Source: Marinomonas alcarazii
GTDB taxonomy: Bacteria > Pseudomonadota > Gammaproteobacteria > Pseudomonadales > Marinomonadaceae
DNA length: 64,000 bases
Assembly (NCBI RefSeq): GCF_003208215.1
Contig: NZ_QKLW01000001.1
Coordinates: 62,001-126,000, forward strand
Direction: 5' to 3'
Under the pieces are notes generated by a model. That model ran no database searches and was not told the origin of the DNA. It saw only the letters and a program-made list of their open reading frames with translations. Position 1 is the stretch's first letter, and each line of letters opens with the position of its first letter. This document shows, in pieces, positions 1 through 9,666 of the stretch. A program made the translations under genes and the position numbers.

Positions 1-1253
1 ATCGCATCGAGCAAAACTTAGAAGCCCTTGCTGTGGCAGAGACTTGGGATAACGGCAAAGCGGTTCGTGAGACTTTAAACGCGGATATCCCACTAGCCGC
101 AGATCATTTCCGTTATTTTGCTGGCTGTTTGCGAGCACAAGAAGGCAGTACGGCTGAACTAGACGAACATACTGTGGCGTATCACTTTCATGAGCCATTA
201 GGGGTTGTAGGTCAAATTATTCCGTGGAATTTTCCGATTTTGATGGCTGCATGGAAACTGGCTCCAGCGCTTGCAGCAGGTAACTGTGTGGTTCTAAAGC
301 CAGCAGAGCAAACACCTGCGTCTATCCTAGAATTAATCAAAGTGATTCAAGACTTGTTGCCGCCGGGTGTGCTGAATATCGTTAATGGTTACGGTAAAGA
401 AGCTGGTGAAGCGCTTGCTACCAGTAAACGTATTGCCAAAATCGCCTTTACTGGCTCGACGCCAGTGGGTTCCCATATCCTAAAATGCGCTGCTGAAAAC
501 ATCATTCCGTCTACGGTTGAGCTGGGCGGAAAATCACCTAACATTTATTTTGCTGATGTTATGCAGCAGGAAGACGCTTTTATTAGTAAGTGCGTGGAAG
601 GTCTAGTGTTAGCCTTCTTTAACCAAGGGGAAGTGTGTACTTGTCCTTCTCGTGCTTTGGTTCATGAATCAATTTATGATGATTTCATGGCGCTAGTTAT
701 TGAGCGTACCAAAACCATTAAGCGTGGTAACCCTCTTGATACCGAAGTGCAAGTTGGGGCTCAAGCGTCGAAGCAGCAATTTGATAAAATAATGAGTTAT
801 ATCGACATTGGTAAGAAAGAAGGCGCAGAGTTATTAATTGGCGGTGATATTGAAGCTGTCGATGGCTTAGATAAGGGGTTTTATGTTCAGCCAACCTTGT
901 TTAAAGGTTCTAATGAAATGCGTATTTTCCAAGAAGAGATTTTTGGACCAGTGGTCAGTGTAACCACTTTCAAAGATGAAGCGGAAGCACTTGCTATCGC
1001 CAACGATAGTGAATTTGGCCTAGGTGCTGGCGTTTGGACGCGTGACACAAATCTTGCCTATCGCATGGGGCGTAACTTAGAAGCGGGTCGCGTTTGGATG
1101 AATTGCTATCACCAATATCCTGCTCACTCTGCGTTTGGTGGATACAAAAAATCGGGTGTGGGTCGTGAAACGCATAAGGTTGCTCTAGAGCATTATCAAC
1201 AAACAAAAAATATGTTGGTTAGCTACGACATCAATCCTTTGGGCTTTTTCTAA
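1..1253 (+). CDS. aldB: Aldehyde dehydrogenase, AldB/ExaC type (5' end outside window)
   Basis: NAD(P)-dependent oxidation of an aldehyde to the acid in the cytoplasm. The reading frame is open from base 3, and the codons before the first possible start (GTG at 33) read [10 protein letters not shown], which continues the family's conserved N-terminal helix. The gene is therefore cut by the window edge and lacks roughly 90 residues; GTG 33 is not its start. Visible family marks are [11 protein letters not shown], the VELGGKSPN glutamate region, the catalytic cysteine in [13 protein letters not shown], and the terminal NPLGFF-type ending shared by AldB/ExaC proteins. An intrinsic terminator follows about 75 bp downstream, so this is the last gene of its unit. 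The substrate (acetaldehyde or another short aldehyde) is inferred from the family only. Confidence 0.93.
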   Translation, partial: RIEQNLEALAVAETWDNGKAVRETLNADIPLAADHFRYFAGCLRAQEGSTAELDEHTVAYHFHEPLGVVGQIIPWNFPILMAAWKLAPALAAGNCVVLKPAEQTPASILELIKVIQDLLPPGVLNIVNGYGKEAGEALATSKRIAKIAFTGSTPVGSHILKCAAENIIPSTVELGGKSPNIYFADVMQQEDAFISKCVEGLVLAFFNQGEVCTCPSRALVHESIYDDFMALVIERTKTIKRGNPLDTEVQVGAQASKQQFDKIMSYIDIGKKEGAELLIGGDIEAVDGLDKGFYVQPTLFKGSNEMRIFQEEIFGPVVSVTTFKDEAEALAIANDSEFGLGAGVWTRDTNLAYRMGRNLEAGRVWMNCYHQYPAHSAFGGYKKSGVGRETHKVALEHYQQTKNMLVSYDINPLGFF

Positions 1254-1326
1254 CCCTGTGGACGTTTAAGTTCGGATAGAAGGATACAAATAGTCTGCAT
1301 TTCTATTTGTTGACTGTTTTGAGCTA

Positions 1327-1357
1327 AGCCAGTGTGTCACCCACACTGGCTTTTTTT
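1327..1357 (+). terminator. Rho-independent terminator after aldB
   Basis: A 10-bp perfect stem (AGCCAGTGTG with its complement) and a 5-nt loop are followed by seven T residues. It ends the aldehyde dehydrogenase transcript. Confidence 0.9.
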
Positions 1358-1449
1358 GTTTTTAAGCAGGCTTTTATTTTTTGTACAACTAGTCTTGAAA
1401 CGTCATAAATTTGCCTCTTTGCTAGATGTGCCGTTATATAGCTGAAAAA

Positions 1450-1475
1450 ATGAAGTTTCCGATTGGAAACTTCAT
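1450..1475. repeat. Perfect 11-bp inverted repeat upstream of sdaA
   Basis: ATGAAGTTTCC and its exact complement are separated by GATT. On the minus strand the hairpin is followed by six T residues, so it reads as a terminator for leftward transcription, although no leftward gene is visible nearby. On the plus strand it lies about 90 bp before sdaA and could be an operator or leader hairpin. The rest of the 1358-1565 gap shows nothing clear. Confidence 0.6.
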
Positions 1476-1565
1476 CTAAGAAGTGATAATTTCGCCTCAT
1501 TAGTAGTCCGTGTTATACAACTTAAATGCCGTTCGAGAAACATTGATCGACAGAGGAATAAAGCG

Positions 1566-2948
1566 ATGGCAATCAGTTTATTTGATCTTTTTAAGGTAGG
1601 GATTGGTCCCTCTAGTTCCCATACTGTTGGCCCTATGATTGCGGCGAACCAGTTTGCTCATCAAATACAAAACCTTAATCTGGAATCAAAGGTAAGTCGT
1701 TTGAAAATAGACTTATACGGTTCGCTCGGTGCAACAGGCAAGGGACACGGAACAGGTGTAGCTGTATTGATGGGACTGGAAGGGGAGTTGCCTGAGCTGA
1801 TTGACCCAAGCGGTGTCAATGAACGAGTAGCGGCAATTGAAGCATCTTCAAAACTGAATCTATTAGCACAGTACCCTATCTCGATTAATGTTTCGGCGGA
1901 TCTTATTTATCATCGAATTGATCGCCTCGATTTTCATGCAAACGGCATGGTGTTGGTTGCATTTGATGAACAAGGCAATACGCTTCATCAAGCGACTTTT
2001 TACTCTGTTGGCGGTGGCTTCATTGTCCAAGAAGACGAGCATGGAAATGTAGAGTTAGTTGAAGACACAACAAGGCTTCCTTATGAATTTCATAGTGCTG
2101 AGGAGCTTATTAAGCTTTGTCGAGATAATGACAAAACTATCGCTCAGATTATGATGGAGAATGAGAAGTACTGGAGAACGGAAGAGGAAATAAAACAAGG
2201 CATTCTTTCTATCTGGTCTGTGATGAAGTCCTGTGTTCAAGAAGGCATTCGTCATGAGGGGATTTTGCCTGGTGGCTTGAAAGTTAAACGAAGAGCCGCG
2301 AGCCTTTATCGAGATTTAACCAGCAAAACTCGTATGGATATGATTACTCCTTCTTTAGGGGCAATGGATTGGGTTAACCTTTATGCCTTAGCAGTGAACG
2401 AAGAAAATGCGGGTGGTGGGCGTGTTGTTACTGCTCCAACAAATGGTGCTGCGGGTATAATCCCTGCTGTGTTGCATTATTACTGGGAGTTTTGCCCACG
2501 TTCTTGTGAAGAGGGGGTTATAGATTTCTTTTTGACCGCAGCGGCAATCGGTTTACTGTTCAAAGAAAATGCATCTATTTCAGGTGCTGAAGTCGGCTGT
2601 CAGGGAGAGGTTGGCTCTGCTTGTGCTATGGCAGCAGCAGGACTTGCGGCGGCAACGGGTGGCTCACCTGAGCAAATTGAAAACGCTGCTGAAATCGGTA
2701 TGGAGCACAATTTGGGATTAACATGTGACCCCATTGGCGGGTTGGTGCAAGTACCATGTATAGAGCGGAATGCCATGGGCTCGATAAAGGCCATTAACTC
2801 GGCAAGTATGGCGCTTCGTGGAGATGGTACTCATTATGTATCTCTTGATAAGGTTATTCGTACGATGCGAGATACAGGCAGAGACATGAATGACAAATAC
2901 AAAGAAACATCGCGTGGTGGTTTAGCTGTGAATGTGATTGAGTGCTAA
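1566..2948 (+). CDS. sdaA: L-serine ammonia-lyase, iron-sulfur type
   Basis: Converts L-serine to pyruvate and ammonia using a [4Fe-4S] cluster as Lewis acid. This is the single-chain 460-residue form: a beta domain (about 3-158, with [11 protein letters not shown] at 14-24) fused to the catalytic alpha domain (about 190-455). The likely cluster cysteines are C345, C387 and C398. The protein ends exactly in cysteine (C460), matching the tail-in-mouth fourth iron ligand known from the Legionella enzyme, so the C terminus is probably intact and regulatory. The gene stands alone between terminators, with an inverted repeat at 1450-1475 in its upstream region. Role: serine degradation into central metabolism. 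Confidence 0.97.
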   Translation: MAISLFDLFKVGIGPSSSHTVGPMIAANQFAHQIQNLNLESKVSRLKIDLYGSLGATGKGHGTGVAVLMGLEGELPELIDPSGVNERVAAIEASSKLNLLAQYPISINVSADLIYHRIDRLDFHANGMVLVAFDEQGNTLHQATFYSVGGGFIVQEDEHGNVELVEDTTRLPYEFHSAEELIKLCRDNDKTIAQIMMENEKYWRTEEEIKQGILSIWSVMKSCVQEGIRHEGILPGGLKVKRRAASLYRDLTSKTRMDMITPSLGAMDWVNLYALAVNEENAGGGRVVTAPTNGAAGIIPAVLHYYWEFCPRSCEEGVIDFFLTAAAIGLLFKENASISGAEVGCQGEVGSACAMAAAGLAAATGGSPEQIENAAEIGMEHNLGLTCDPIGGLVQVPCIERNAMGSIKAINSASMALRGDGTHYVSLDKVIRTMRDTGRDMNDKYKETSRGGLAVNVIEC

Positions 2949-3007
2949 TTTTTTTATAAAACATGGCTTGTAATAAATCGGTCATATTTCTGTAGTATCT
3001 TTGCAAC

Positions 3008-3034
3008 AAGTGCCTTTGATAGGCACTTTTTTTT
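3008..3034 (+). terminator. Rho-independent terminator after sdaA
   Basis: An 8-bp stem AAGTGCCT/AGGCACTT with a 5-nt loop is followed by a run of T residues, about 60 bp after the sdaA stop. The remaining bases to 3252 hold the pit promoter region; no further signal was recognised. Confidence 0.88.
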
Positions 3035-3252
3035 ATCTCAGCGCGTACCATTGTACTGAAAAAGTTTAGGGGTTTTTATCTGTAGACTCCCAGTGTAGAA
3101 TGACGCGAAATTTACATTTCACCAAAATGTAATGGGATGACTTGAGAGCCAGATGAAATTTAAATGCTGGGATGAGCATGTCATTACCTACTCAGGCTAG
3201 CCTTGGGTCAGTAGTGGTTTGGCAAAGATTAATGATAGAAAGAAGAGCCCTT

Positions 3253-4827
3253 ATGGATCTTACAAATAACCCGAAAGAAGAATCCACTTTACTGAGTGGT
3301 CATGAGTACATCCGTGTACTAATTGCGTTAGCATTTGTGATGCTATCTGGATTTTATGCCTCAGCGAATGGCGTAGGGATTTCTAACTTATCTATTTTGG
3401 CTATTGCTGCTGCCATTGGTGCTTACATGGCCATTAACATTGGCGCAAACGACGTTGCCAATAACGTTGGTCCTGCCGTTGGCTCTAAAGCTTTGTCGAT
3501 GACAGGTGCGATATTAATTGCTGCTATATTTGAAGCTGCTGGAGCGTTAATTGCTGGTGGTAATGTCGTTGGTACGATTAAAAATGGCATTATTAACCCT
3601 AACTCTATTGGTGATGCTGAAACCTTTATCTGGGTGATGATGGCAGCACTATTAGCGGGTGCTATTTGGTTAAACTTAGCCACCTACTTAGGCGCACCCG
3701 TTTCAACAACTCACTCTATTGTTGGTGGTGTACTTGGCGCTGGTGTTGCCGCTGGCGGTTTGGATATCGCTAATTGGGACAAATTGATTGCTATTGTTGC
3801 TAGCTGGGTTATTTCACCTGTCATGGGTGGTGTCATCGCGGCGTTGTTCTTGTTCTATATAAAGCGTTCTATTACCTACAAAAATGACATGATTGATGCA
3901 GCCAAAAAAGTTGTGCCTCTACTTGTTGGCATGATGGTATGGGCGTTTTCTACTTACCTTATCTTGAAAGGTTTGAAAAAGCTGTGGGAACTGGATTTCA
4001 TCACCGCAGCCTTGATTGCTTTTGCTATTGCATTAACCGTTTATTTCTTTATTCGCCCAATGGTAGACAAAGCTGCGGCGGCATTGAAAAATGATAAGGA
4101 CGCTGTGAATAGCTTATTTACTTTGCCTCTCATTGTGTCTGCTGCACTGTTGAGCTTTGCTCATGGTGCAAACGATGTCGCAAACGCAATTGGACCATTA
4201 GCTGCGATTAACGATGCTTTGTTGACTGGCGCTGTATCTGGAAAAGCCACTATTCCGCTATGGATTATGATGGTAGGTGGTATCGGTATTGCCGTTGGTT
4301 TGGCACTATTTGGTCCTAAGCTGATTAAAACTGTTGGTTCTGAAATTACGGAATTGGATAAGACCCGTGCTTTCTGTGTGGCAATGGCAGCAGCGATTAC
4401 CGTTATTATTGCTTCGCAACTAGGCTTACCTGTTAGTTCTACGCATATTGCTGTGGGTGGTATCTTTGGTGTGGGCTTCTTGCGTGAGTATTTGAAGCAG
4501 TCTTATGAGAAAAAACTGGCGTCAATTATCTCTCACTCTGAATCTGCAGGTCACAATGGCCAGCAAACACAAGAGTTCGTAAGACGATTCACGCAGGCTG
4601 ATGTTGCTGAAAAGCGCGCAATCTTGAAAGAATTGAAAGCTGCACAAGCCGCTTCGCCAATTTCTTCCGCTGAACGTAAAGGCCTTAAGAAAGCGACTAA
4701 GAAAGAGTTAGTTAAACGTTCTGCTCTGTTGCGTATTGCTGCGGCTTGGGTAATTACAGTACCTGCCTCTGCAATATTATCGGCAGCTATCTTTTATATG
4801 TTGCTTGGTTTTTCCGTTTCTCGATAG
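3253..4827 (+). CDS. Inorganic phosphate transporter, PiT family
   Basis: Low-affinity phosphate (metal-phosphate) symporter of the inner membrane. Both PHO4 signature repeats are present, GANDVANNVGPAVGS near residue 64 and GANDVANAIGPL in the second half, each in a multi-span hydrophobic block, with a charged cytoplasmic stretch before the last helix. The frame is open from an ATG at 3172, but that codon has no convincing ribosome site, and the extra 27 residues are unlike the family. The ATG at 3253 has AGAAGAG at good distance and gives 524 residues, so I prefer it. No DUF47 (phoU-like) partner gene is adjacent. A terminator follows. Confidence 0.93.
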   Translation: MDLTNNPKEESTLLSGHEYIRVLIALAFVMLSGFYASANGVGISNLSILAIAAAIGAYMAINIGANDVANNVGPAVGSKALSMTGAILIAAIFEAAGALIAGGNVVGTIKNGIINPNSIGDAETFIWVMMAALLAGAIWLNLATYLGAPVSTTHSIVGGVLGAGVAAGGLDIANWDKLIAIVASWVISPVMGGVIAALFLFYIKRSITYKNDMIDAAKKVVPLLVGMMVWAFSTYLILKGLKKLWELDFITAALIAFAIALTVYFFIRPMVDKAAAALKNDKDAVNSLFTLPLIVSAALLSFAHGANDVANAIGPLAAINDALLTGAVSGKATIPLWIMMVGGIGIAVGLALFGPKLIKTVGSEITELDKTRAFCVAMAAAITVIIASQLGLPVSSTHIAVGGIFGVGFLREYLKQSYEKKLASIISHSESAGHNGQQTQEFVRRFTQADVAEKRAILKELKAAQAASPISSAERKGLKKATKKELVKRSALLRIAAAWVITVPASAILSAAIFYMLLGFSVSR

Positions 4828-4850
4828 AAAAGCCCTCTCTATAAACAACA

Positions 4851-4877
4851 AAAGATCAGTATTTCTGGTCTTTTTTT
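4851..4877 (+). terminator. Rho-independent terminator after the PiT transporter
   Basis: AAAGATCAG and CTGGTCTTT pair (one G-U) around a 5-nt loop and are followed by T residues. A weaker outer pairing CCCTCT/AGAGGG flanks it. Confidence 0.85.
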
Positions 4878-5127
4878 GTTTTCAAGAGGGAAAGGGTGTT
4901 ATATAAACTAGTATTGCTTGTTTAAATTTAGACTAACCTTCAATCTACTTCAGTCTATACTTAAAATACCTTCCAAAGTATTGTGCTACTCGGTGATACG
5001 ATATTGCTGTTAAGTGATGCGTGTTTTGATAGTGAGACACGTTGGTTAAGTTAAGTAAACTCGATTAAATGTAGAAGACGATTTGTTCGATTGTGCTTTT
5101 CTCTTTTGGGCTACGAGAATGTTTTCC

Positions 5128-5214
5128 ATGACAAGCTTTTTTAAAAAAAGAGACGGCGCGCCTTTAAAACCGATACAGGATGTTGAAGAAGTTTTGTTTG
5201 CAAAAAAAGGATAA
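5128..5214 (+). CDS. Possible 28-residue small protein
   Basis: A short ATG frame in the 486-bp gap between the phosphate transporter and the next gene encodes a basic peptide starting MTSFFKKRDG and ending EEVLFAKKG. Its composition is protein-like, but there is no strong ribosome site and no recognised family, so it may be chance. The rest of the gap (4878-5313) is AT-rich and shows no RNA gene or repeat I recognise; it should contain the promoter for the gene at 5314. Confidence 0.25.
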   Translation: MTSFFKKRDGAPLKPIQDVEEVLFAKKG

Positions 5215-5313
5215 GGCAGAGCTTAAGCAGAAATGATTTGGGACAATCTATTTTGTTAGAAATAGCGCAATAAAACGGTTCCATTAACAATGTTAAGGTA
5301 AAAAACCTACTAT

Positions 5314-6096
5314 ATGACTGCTGTCACCATCACGGTACTTTTGCTGGTTATCGGTGGATTTATTGCTTTTGCAATTTTTCTACAGCTTAAAGAGCAAGCA
5401 AGATTAGAGAAGTTACGTAAAGTGGCAGCTCTAAACAATCAATTGCGCCAAGTGCGTCGATATCTTGATGAAATGCCTCCTCAGTATCAACCTAAGGATA
5501 TGAAGCTGTGGCTTTTTTCTAGGATGATTGCTCTTCATGATCAGCTTATTGCCTTGCAGCCCGATGCAACCTTGACTCGTCGTCGACAGAATTTGGCCAC
5601 TGAGATGAAAGAGTTTCAAGCAAGTAAACAGAAGCGGCGTGCTAAACCGATGAATGATGAGTTAGCGATTATTGAAGTCAGACGTATGTTTGAGTCCTTC
5701 AAATCGTACTTAATCCTCGCGCAAAAAGAAAAGAACATCGATGCAGATGTAGCTAATCGCTATAAAAAGCTGCTTGATTTTTTTCATTACAAAGTAAACT
5801 CCGATTACCATTCCCATCTTGCTCGAAAGGCATTTCTAAGTGGGCAGATCAGTGACGCTTTAGAAAAATACAAAGAAGCGCTTGCACAGTTAAACCCCAT
5901 TAAAGACTCTGCTGAAGCTCAGGCTACCATTCTGAAATTACAAGAATTGATTCAGGAAATAGAAGATGACCTTATCTTGCAAAAGGCGGAAGAGGAAGTT
6001 AGCCGTGATATGGATACCGCAGGCGAAGAAGAACTTGACGATGAATGGAACAAATTTATGGAAGAATCTACTTTCCAGCAAAAGAAACGCTTCTAG
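5314..6096 (+). CDS. Membrane-anchored coiled-coil protein of unknown function
   Basis: The 260-residue product begins with one strongly hydrophobic helix (about residues 4-24, no cleavage site seen). It is followed by a long charged helical cytoplasmic part: a basic region at about 25-115, a KSYLILAQKEKNIDADVANRYKKLL-like helix region in the middle (about 125-155), an A-rich TPR-like stretch (HLARKAFLSGQISDALEKYK, about 168-187), and an acidic tail ending in basic KKRF. It looks like a small bitopic scaffold protein. I do not recognise a named family, and its neighbours do not indicate a role. The ATG has AAGGTA about 12 bases upstream, a weak but acceptable site. Confidence 0.75.
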   Translation: MTAVTITVLLLVIGGFIAFAIFLQLKEQARLEKLRKVAALNNQLRQVRRYLDEMPPQYQPKDMKLWLFSRMIALHDQLIALQPDATLTRRRQNLATEMKEFQASKQKRRAKPMNDELAIIEVRRMFESFKSYLILAQKEKNIDADVANRYKKLLDFFHYKVNSDYHSHLARKAFLSGQISDALEKYKEALAQLNPIKDSAEAQATILKLQELIQEIEDDLILQKAEEEVSRDMDTAGEEELDDEWNKFMEESTFQQKKRF

Positions 6097-6210
6097 TAAA
6101 ATCTAATCGCCTGATTAACCTTATTATTGATATTTTCTGCTTGCTAGTTAATCGCAGTCGTGACAATTTTGTCATTTCCCAATACTAACCATTTTTATAA
6201 AGGACTTTCT

Positions 6211-6831
6211 GTGAATTTTGCGCTTTTGTCGGCTTTTATACCGACCTTCTTTTTCGTGTCTGTTACACCGGGTATGTGTATGACATTAGCGATGACGTTA
6301 GGAATGACGATTGGCGTTAAACGTGCTCTATGGATGATGCTAGGCGAGCTAGTGGGTGTTGCCATGGTGGCTATTTTATCGGCTATTGGCGTTGCTGCAT
6401 TGTTACTGAATTACCCTAGTGTATTTGTTGTATTAAAATATCTTGGCGGTGCTTATCTTGCCTATGTCGGTCTGCAAATGTGGCTGTCTAAAGGCAAAAT
6501 GGCGATTAAAGCCGACTCAGAAGAAAGCAAGCCTGCATCGCGTGTGGATTTGATTTCCCAAGGTTTTGTTACTGCAATTGCTAACCCGAAAGGCTGGGCT
6601 TTTTTTGTCGCCTTATTGCCGCCATTTTTGGATGCGAGCCATTCTCTCGCAAGTCAGCTTATTGTGCTGATTAGTATAATCCTTACTTTGGAATTTATTT
6701 GTTTGCTGATTTACGCAACAGGTGGAAGAACTCTGAAGTCGCTTCTTATGCAAAGCGGAAATGTGCGCATAATGAACCGTATTGCCGGTACATTGATGAT
6801 CGGTGTGGGAGTGTGGCTTGCCATCGGTTGA
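6211..6831 (+). CDS. LysE/RhtB-family amino acid exporter
   Basis: Six-helix inner-membrane exporter of the LysE/RhtB family, which pumps out amino acids such as homoserine, threonine or lysine. Marks are the N-terminal FVSVTPGMCM..LAMTLGMTIGVKRALW segment, the AYLAYVGLQMW stretch, and NPKGWAFFVALLPPFLD. The frame extends up to a GTG at 6160, but the GTG at 6211 has AAAGGA six to eight bases upstream and gives the normal ~206 residues starting MNFALLSAFIPTF. Substrate not predictable. The gene converges on topB, and its terminator lies inside the last codons of topB. Confidence 0.9.
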   Translation: MNFALLSAFIPTFFFVSVTPGMCMTLAMTLGMTIGVKRALWMMLGELVGVAMVAILSAIGVAALLLNYPSVFVVLKYLGGAYLAYVGLQMWLSKGKMAIKADSEESKPASRVDLISQGFVTAIANPKGWAFFVALLPPFLDASHSLASQLIVLISIILTLEFICLLIYATGGRTLKSLLMQSGNVRIMNRIAGTLMIGVGVWLAIG

Positions 6832-6862
6832 TTGTTAACCGGCTTAAAACTTTCTAGTTTTA

Positions 6863-8860
6863 TTAAGAAGACGCTTTCGAGCGTCTTCTTGTTTTTGTGC
6901 TGCTGCTTTTTGCTCCTGTTGTTTTTCTTGTGCTCGGTGCTTTTCTACTGGTTGTGTTTTTACGTTTGGCAAAAGGGTTCTTCGTTGGAGGAGGCAAGTT
7001 TTGCAAAGCGGAAGTGGGCATGTCTCTGGAAGCGTTAAGTAGTTGGTTTAAATTGACTTCTAAGCTCTCCATGAAAGCTTGATAGCTTGCTTCACCTACA
7101 CTGATACTGTTAAGAGCTGACTCCCATTTTGCCGTCATATCAGGGGTGACCAGCTGTACTGGTAGACAATCAATAAAGCCCCGACCTGTTTGGCTGGCGT
7201 GAATTTGTTTTCCCTGTCTTATTAAAAATCCGCGTTTGAACAGTAATTCTATGATGCTGGCTCGGGTTGCTTCTGTGCCAAGACCGTCGGTGTCCTTTAA
7301 TATGGCTCTAATGTCTTTGTCTGTGACAAACCGACTAATGCCTGTCATCGCTGCGAGTAAGCTGGCATCAGTAAATGCGGCGGGAGGTGTGGTGACTTTT
7401 TCTTGAACTTGTCCCTGTGTGCACCACAGCTCTTCGTTTTTATTTAGTTTTGGGAGTTCATTTTGATTTTCATCTTCCGGGTCATTATTTTTCTTTTTAC
7501 TTGGTAAGAGAGTTTTCCAGCCAAGTGCGAGCGGTGTGTTGCCTTTTGCTTCAAATTGACCGCCTTCGATTTCCAGCTTGATATAAGACGCTAAGTAATC
7601 GTATTCAGGGTAAAACTGCATGAGATATTGACGAGCAATCAAGTTAAAGACTAAAGCTTCTGTTTTGGATAACGATGCCGCCTTGTGTGCCTGACTGGTT
7701 GGAATGATCGCGTGATGGGCTGTGACTTGTTTATCATTCCAAGCTTTGCTTTTTCTTGAAGCGTCAGCATGTTGGGCACCTTGTTGGATTTCACCACCGG
7801 ATTTAGCCAGAGCGGCAAGAATAGCAGGCGCGTCTTTATGCTGTTGTGTCGGTAAATAGCGGCAATCAGATCTTGGGTACGTGATCATCTGATGGCGCTC
7901 ATAAAGGGTTTGGCAAACATCTAACACTTGCTGTGCGGAAAGAGAAAAGGCTTTTGCAGCATCGATTTGTAGGGCTGACAAGCTGTAGGGCAGTGGCGCG
8001 GCTTGCTTTTTTTGCTTGTAATTCGCTTCCATTACAATCGCTGGTTTATTAGTAATACGGTTAGCAACGTTTTTTGCCAGTGGCAAGCTGAGCACTCGAT
8101 TCTCTTCATCCATATAGGGCTGGCATGCCTCGCTAGGCAGCCACTTGGCTTGGAATACAGCGCCTTCAGGTGTCTGAATGTTTGCCCATACTTGATAAAA
8201 ATCTTTAGGAATAAAAGCGTCTCTCTCCTTGTCTCTAGCAACAACCAGCCCTAATACTGGAGTCTGAACTCGTCCAATTGATAAAACGCCTTGATAACCT
8301 GCTTGGCGACCTTTGATGGTATAAGCGCGGGTGAGGTTCAAGCCAAATAGCCAGTCGGCACGTGCACGACCTAGTGCTGAACGTGACAAGGCCGCAAATT
8401 CATTGTTTGAGCGTAAGTTGTTTAGTTCTTTTTTAATGGCCGAGGGTGTTAAATCGTTTACTAACAAGCGTTTCGTGTTCTTTAATTTTTGCGCAGGAAC
8501 CTTGGTGTAATGCAAAACCTCATCGACTAAGAGTTGCCCTTCGCGGTCTGGGTCTCCCGCATGTACTAATGTCGTTGCTTTTTTGATCAGCTTTTTCAGA
8601 ATACCAAGTTGCTTTTTGGTGTTGGCTTTTTCTTGCCATTGCCAATCGGTTGGAATAATAGGGAGGTGATCTAGGTTCCAAGACTTATAGGCAGGGTTGT
8701 ATTGATGAGGCTCCGCTTGCTCTAGTAAGTGACCGATACACCAGCTGATGCAATCGCCATTAGGTAGCCAAATACAACCTTCTTCTTTTTTCTGAGGTGA
8801 AGGGAGTGCGGCGGCGATAGCTCTAGCAAGGCTGGGTTTTTCTGCAATATAAAGAATCAT
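6863..8860 (-). CDS. topB: DNA topoisomerase III
   Basis: Type IA topoisomerase that decatenates single-stranded or gapped DNA, typically together with RecQ. The 665-residue product starts with a Toprim domain (MILYIAEKPSLARAIAAALP; acidic motif HAGDPDREGQ near residue 102). The active-site tyrosine lies in ITYPRSDCRYLP near residue 326, and a lysine/serine-rich basic tail of about 45 residues follows, as in many TopB proteins. There is no zinc-finger C terminus of the TopA type. The start ATG sits two bases from a perfect 13-bp inverted repeat (8863-8896), which may fold over its ribosome site or bind a regulator. The usp gene upstream reads in the same direction. Confidence 0.96.
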   Translation of the reverse strand: MILYIAEKPSLARAIAAALPSPQKKEEGCIWLPNGDCISWCIGHLLEQAEPHQYNPAYKSWNLDHLPIIPTDWQWQEKANTKKQLGILKKLIKKATTLVHAGDPDREGQLLVDEVLHYTKVPAQKLKNTKRLLVNDLTPSAIKKELNNLRSNNEFAALSRSALGRARADWLFGLNLTRAYTIKGRQAGYQGVLSIGRVQTPVLGLVVARDKERDAFIPKDFYQVWANIQTPEGAVFQAKWLPSEACQPYMDEENRVLSLPLAKNVANRITNKPAIVMEANYKQKKQAAPLPYSLSALQIDAAKAFSLSAQQVLDVCQTLYERHQMITYPRSDCRYLPTQQHKDAPAILAALAKSGGEIQQGAQHADASRKSKAWNDKQVTAHHAIIPTSQAHKAASLSKTEALVFNLIARQYLMQFYPEYDYLASYIKLEIEGGQFEAKGNTPLALGWKTLLPSKKKNNDPEDENQNELPKLNKNEELWCTQGQVQEKVTTPPAAFTDASLLAAMTGISRFVTDKDIRAILKDTDGLGTEATRASIIELLFKRGFLIRQGKQIHASQTGRGFIDCLPVQLVTPDMTAKWESALNSISVGEASYQAFMESLEVNLNQLLNASRDMPTSALQNLPPPTKNPFAKRKNTTSRKAPSTRKTTGAKSSSTKTRRRSKASS
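6865..6895 (+). terminator. Terminator of the LysE-type gene, inside the topB 3' end
   Basis: An 11-bp perfect stem AAGAAGACGCT with a TTCG loop is followed by GTTTTTG on the plus strand. Its left arm overlaps the topB stop codon region. On the minus strand the tail is A-rich and less terminator-like. Confidence 0.8.
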
Positions 8861-8862
8861 AA

Positions 8863-8896
8863 ATACACTTACTGTTTATATATACAGTAAGTGTAT
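8863..8896. repeat. Perfect 13-bp inverted repeat at the topB start
   Basis: ATACACTTACTGT and its exact complement flank eight AT bases, immediately upstream of the topB ATG on the minus strand. No T-run follows in either direction, so it is not a standard terminator. It may be an operator, or a hairpin that hides the weak topB ribosome site. Confidence 0.65.
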
Positions 8897-8928
8897 CGAA
8901 CACGGAGAAGTGTGACCAGAGTTGACTG

Positions 8929-9411
8929 TTATTTAATTGGTACAACAAGTACTGGAATCGTACTGGAATGAATGACTTTATTGGCAGTTGAGCCAATAAT
9001 CATTTGACTAATTCGACCATGTGTTCGGCTATTCATTATAATTAAATCCGCATTTTTTTCTTTGGCGAGGCGTTGAATAGATTCAGATGGAACGCCATTT
9101 ACGATCACGGTTTCAGGCGGTGTTGCTAGGCTAGAAAGTTCTGCGGAATATTTCTCCATGAATTCAGCCAATAATCTTTCCATGCGAGCTTTGATGTCTT
9201 TGATGGCATCTTTTCGCATTGTTTCTCTGATGTCTTCGCTAATGTAATTATTCATCATATTGGATGCTTGAGCGTTCAATGGCTCTATTGCATGCATCAA
9301 TATGACTTTGGCTCCATGTGTATTGGCTAGGCTAAGAACGAGCTCCATAGCGGCTTGTGTTTTTCCATCTAGATCACAAGCATAAACAATAGTGTTTATT
9401 TTAGGTAACAT
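8929..9411 (-). CDS. Universal stress protein, UspA family
   Basis: A 160-residue single Usp domain with the alpha/beta fold. The N terminus reads INTIVYACDLDGKTQAAME, and the ATP-binding loop near the end reads GSTANKVIHSSTIPVLVV, the G-2x-G-9x-G-(S/T) pattern in modified form. A frame open to a TTG at 9429 exists, but GAGGA sits seven bases before the ATG at 9411, which I use. Expected role: cytoplasmic stress tolerance; exact function unknown. It lies upstream of topB in the same direction, with 68 bp and an inverted repeat between them. Confidence 0.9.
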   Translation of the reverse strand: MLPKINTIVYACDLDGKTQAAMELVLSLANTHGAKVILMHAIEPLNAQASNMMNNYISEDIRETMRKDAIKDIKARMERLLAEFMEKYSAELSSLATPPETVIVNGVPSESIQRLAKEKNADLIIMNSRTHGRISQMIIGSTANKVIHSSTIPVLVVPIK

Positions 9412-9498
9412 AACAAGGTCCTCTTTCAATGTACCTATAGCTTAATCCTTTTAGCTATGCCTGCTCTGATTTAGGTCAATCATTGTTGAGCTTGTCGA

Positions 9499-9636
9499 TC
9501 AACTGTGATTGGCGAATAAAAAACAACTCATTGATGACAGAAAAATAAAACCAATAAACAGCATGCCCCAATAGTCAGTGGTTTTTTTGGTCTCAGCGTA
9601 ATTATGGTGAGGTTGGACAAAGTTCTTGGATTTCAT
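9499..9636 (-). CDS. Small membrane protein, 45 residues, probably iron-regulated
   Basis: The product has a short polar N terminus with paired histidines (VQPHHNYAETKK), one hydrophobic helix (about residues 24-42, [19 protein letters not shown]) and a short tail, so it is a single-pass inner-membrane peptide. Longer in-frame starts exist, but GGAG lies six bases before the ATG at 9636. Upstream, a plausible sigma-70 promoter is overlapped by a Fur-like palindrome (see 9667-9695). I do not recognise the family. The combination of promoter, ribosome site and membrane helix makes it more than a chance frame. Confidence 0.6.
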   Translation of the reverse strand: MKSKNFVQPHHNYAETKKTTDYWGMLFIGFIFLSSMSCFLFANHS

Positions 9637-9666
9637 AATGTACTCCATAGTAAGAGGTTGACTTAG

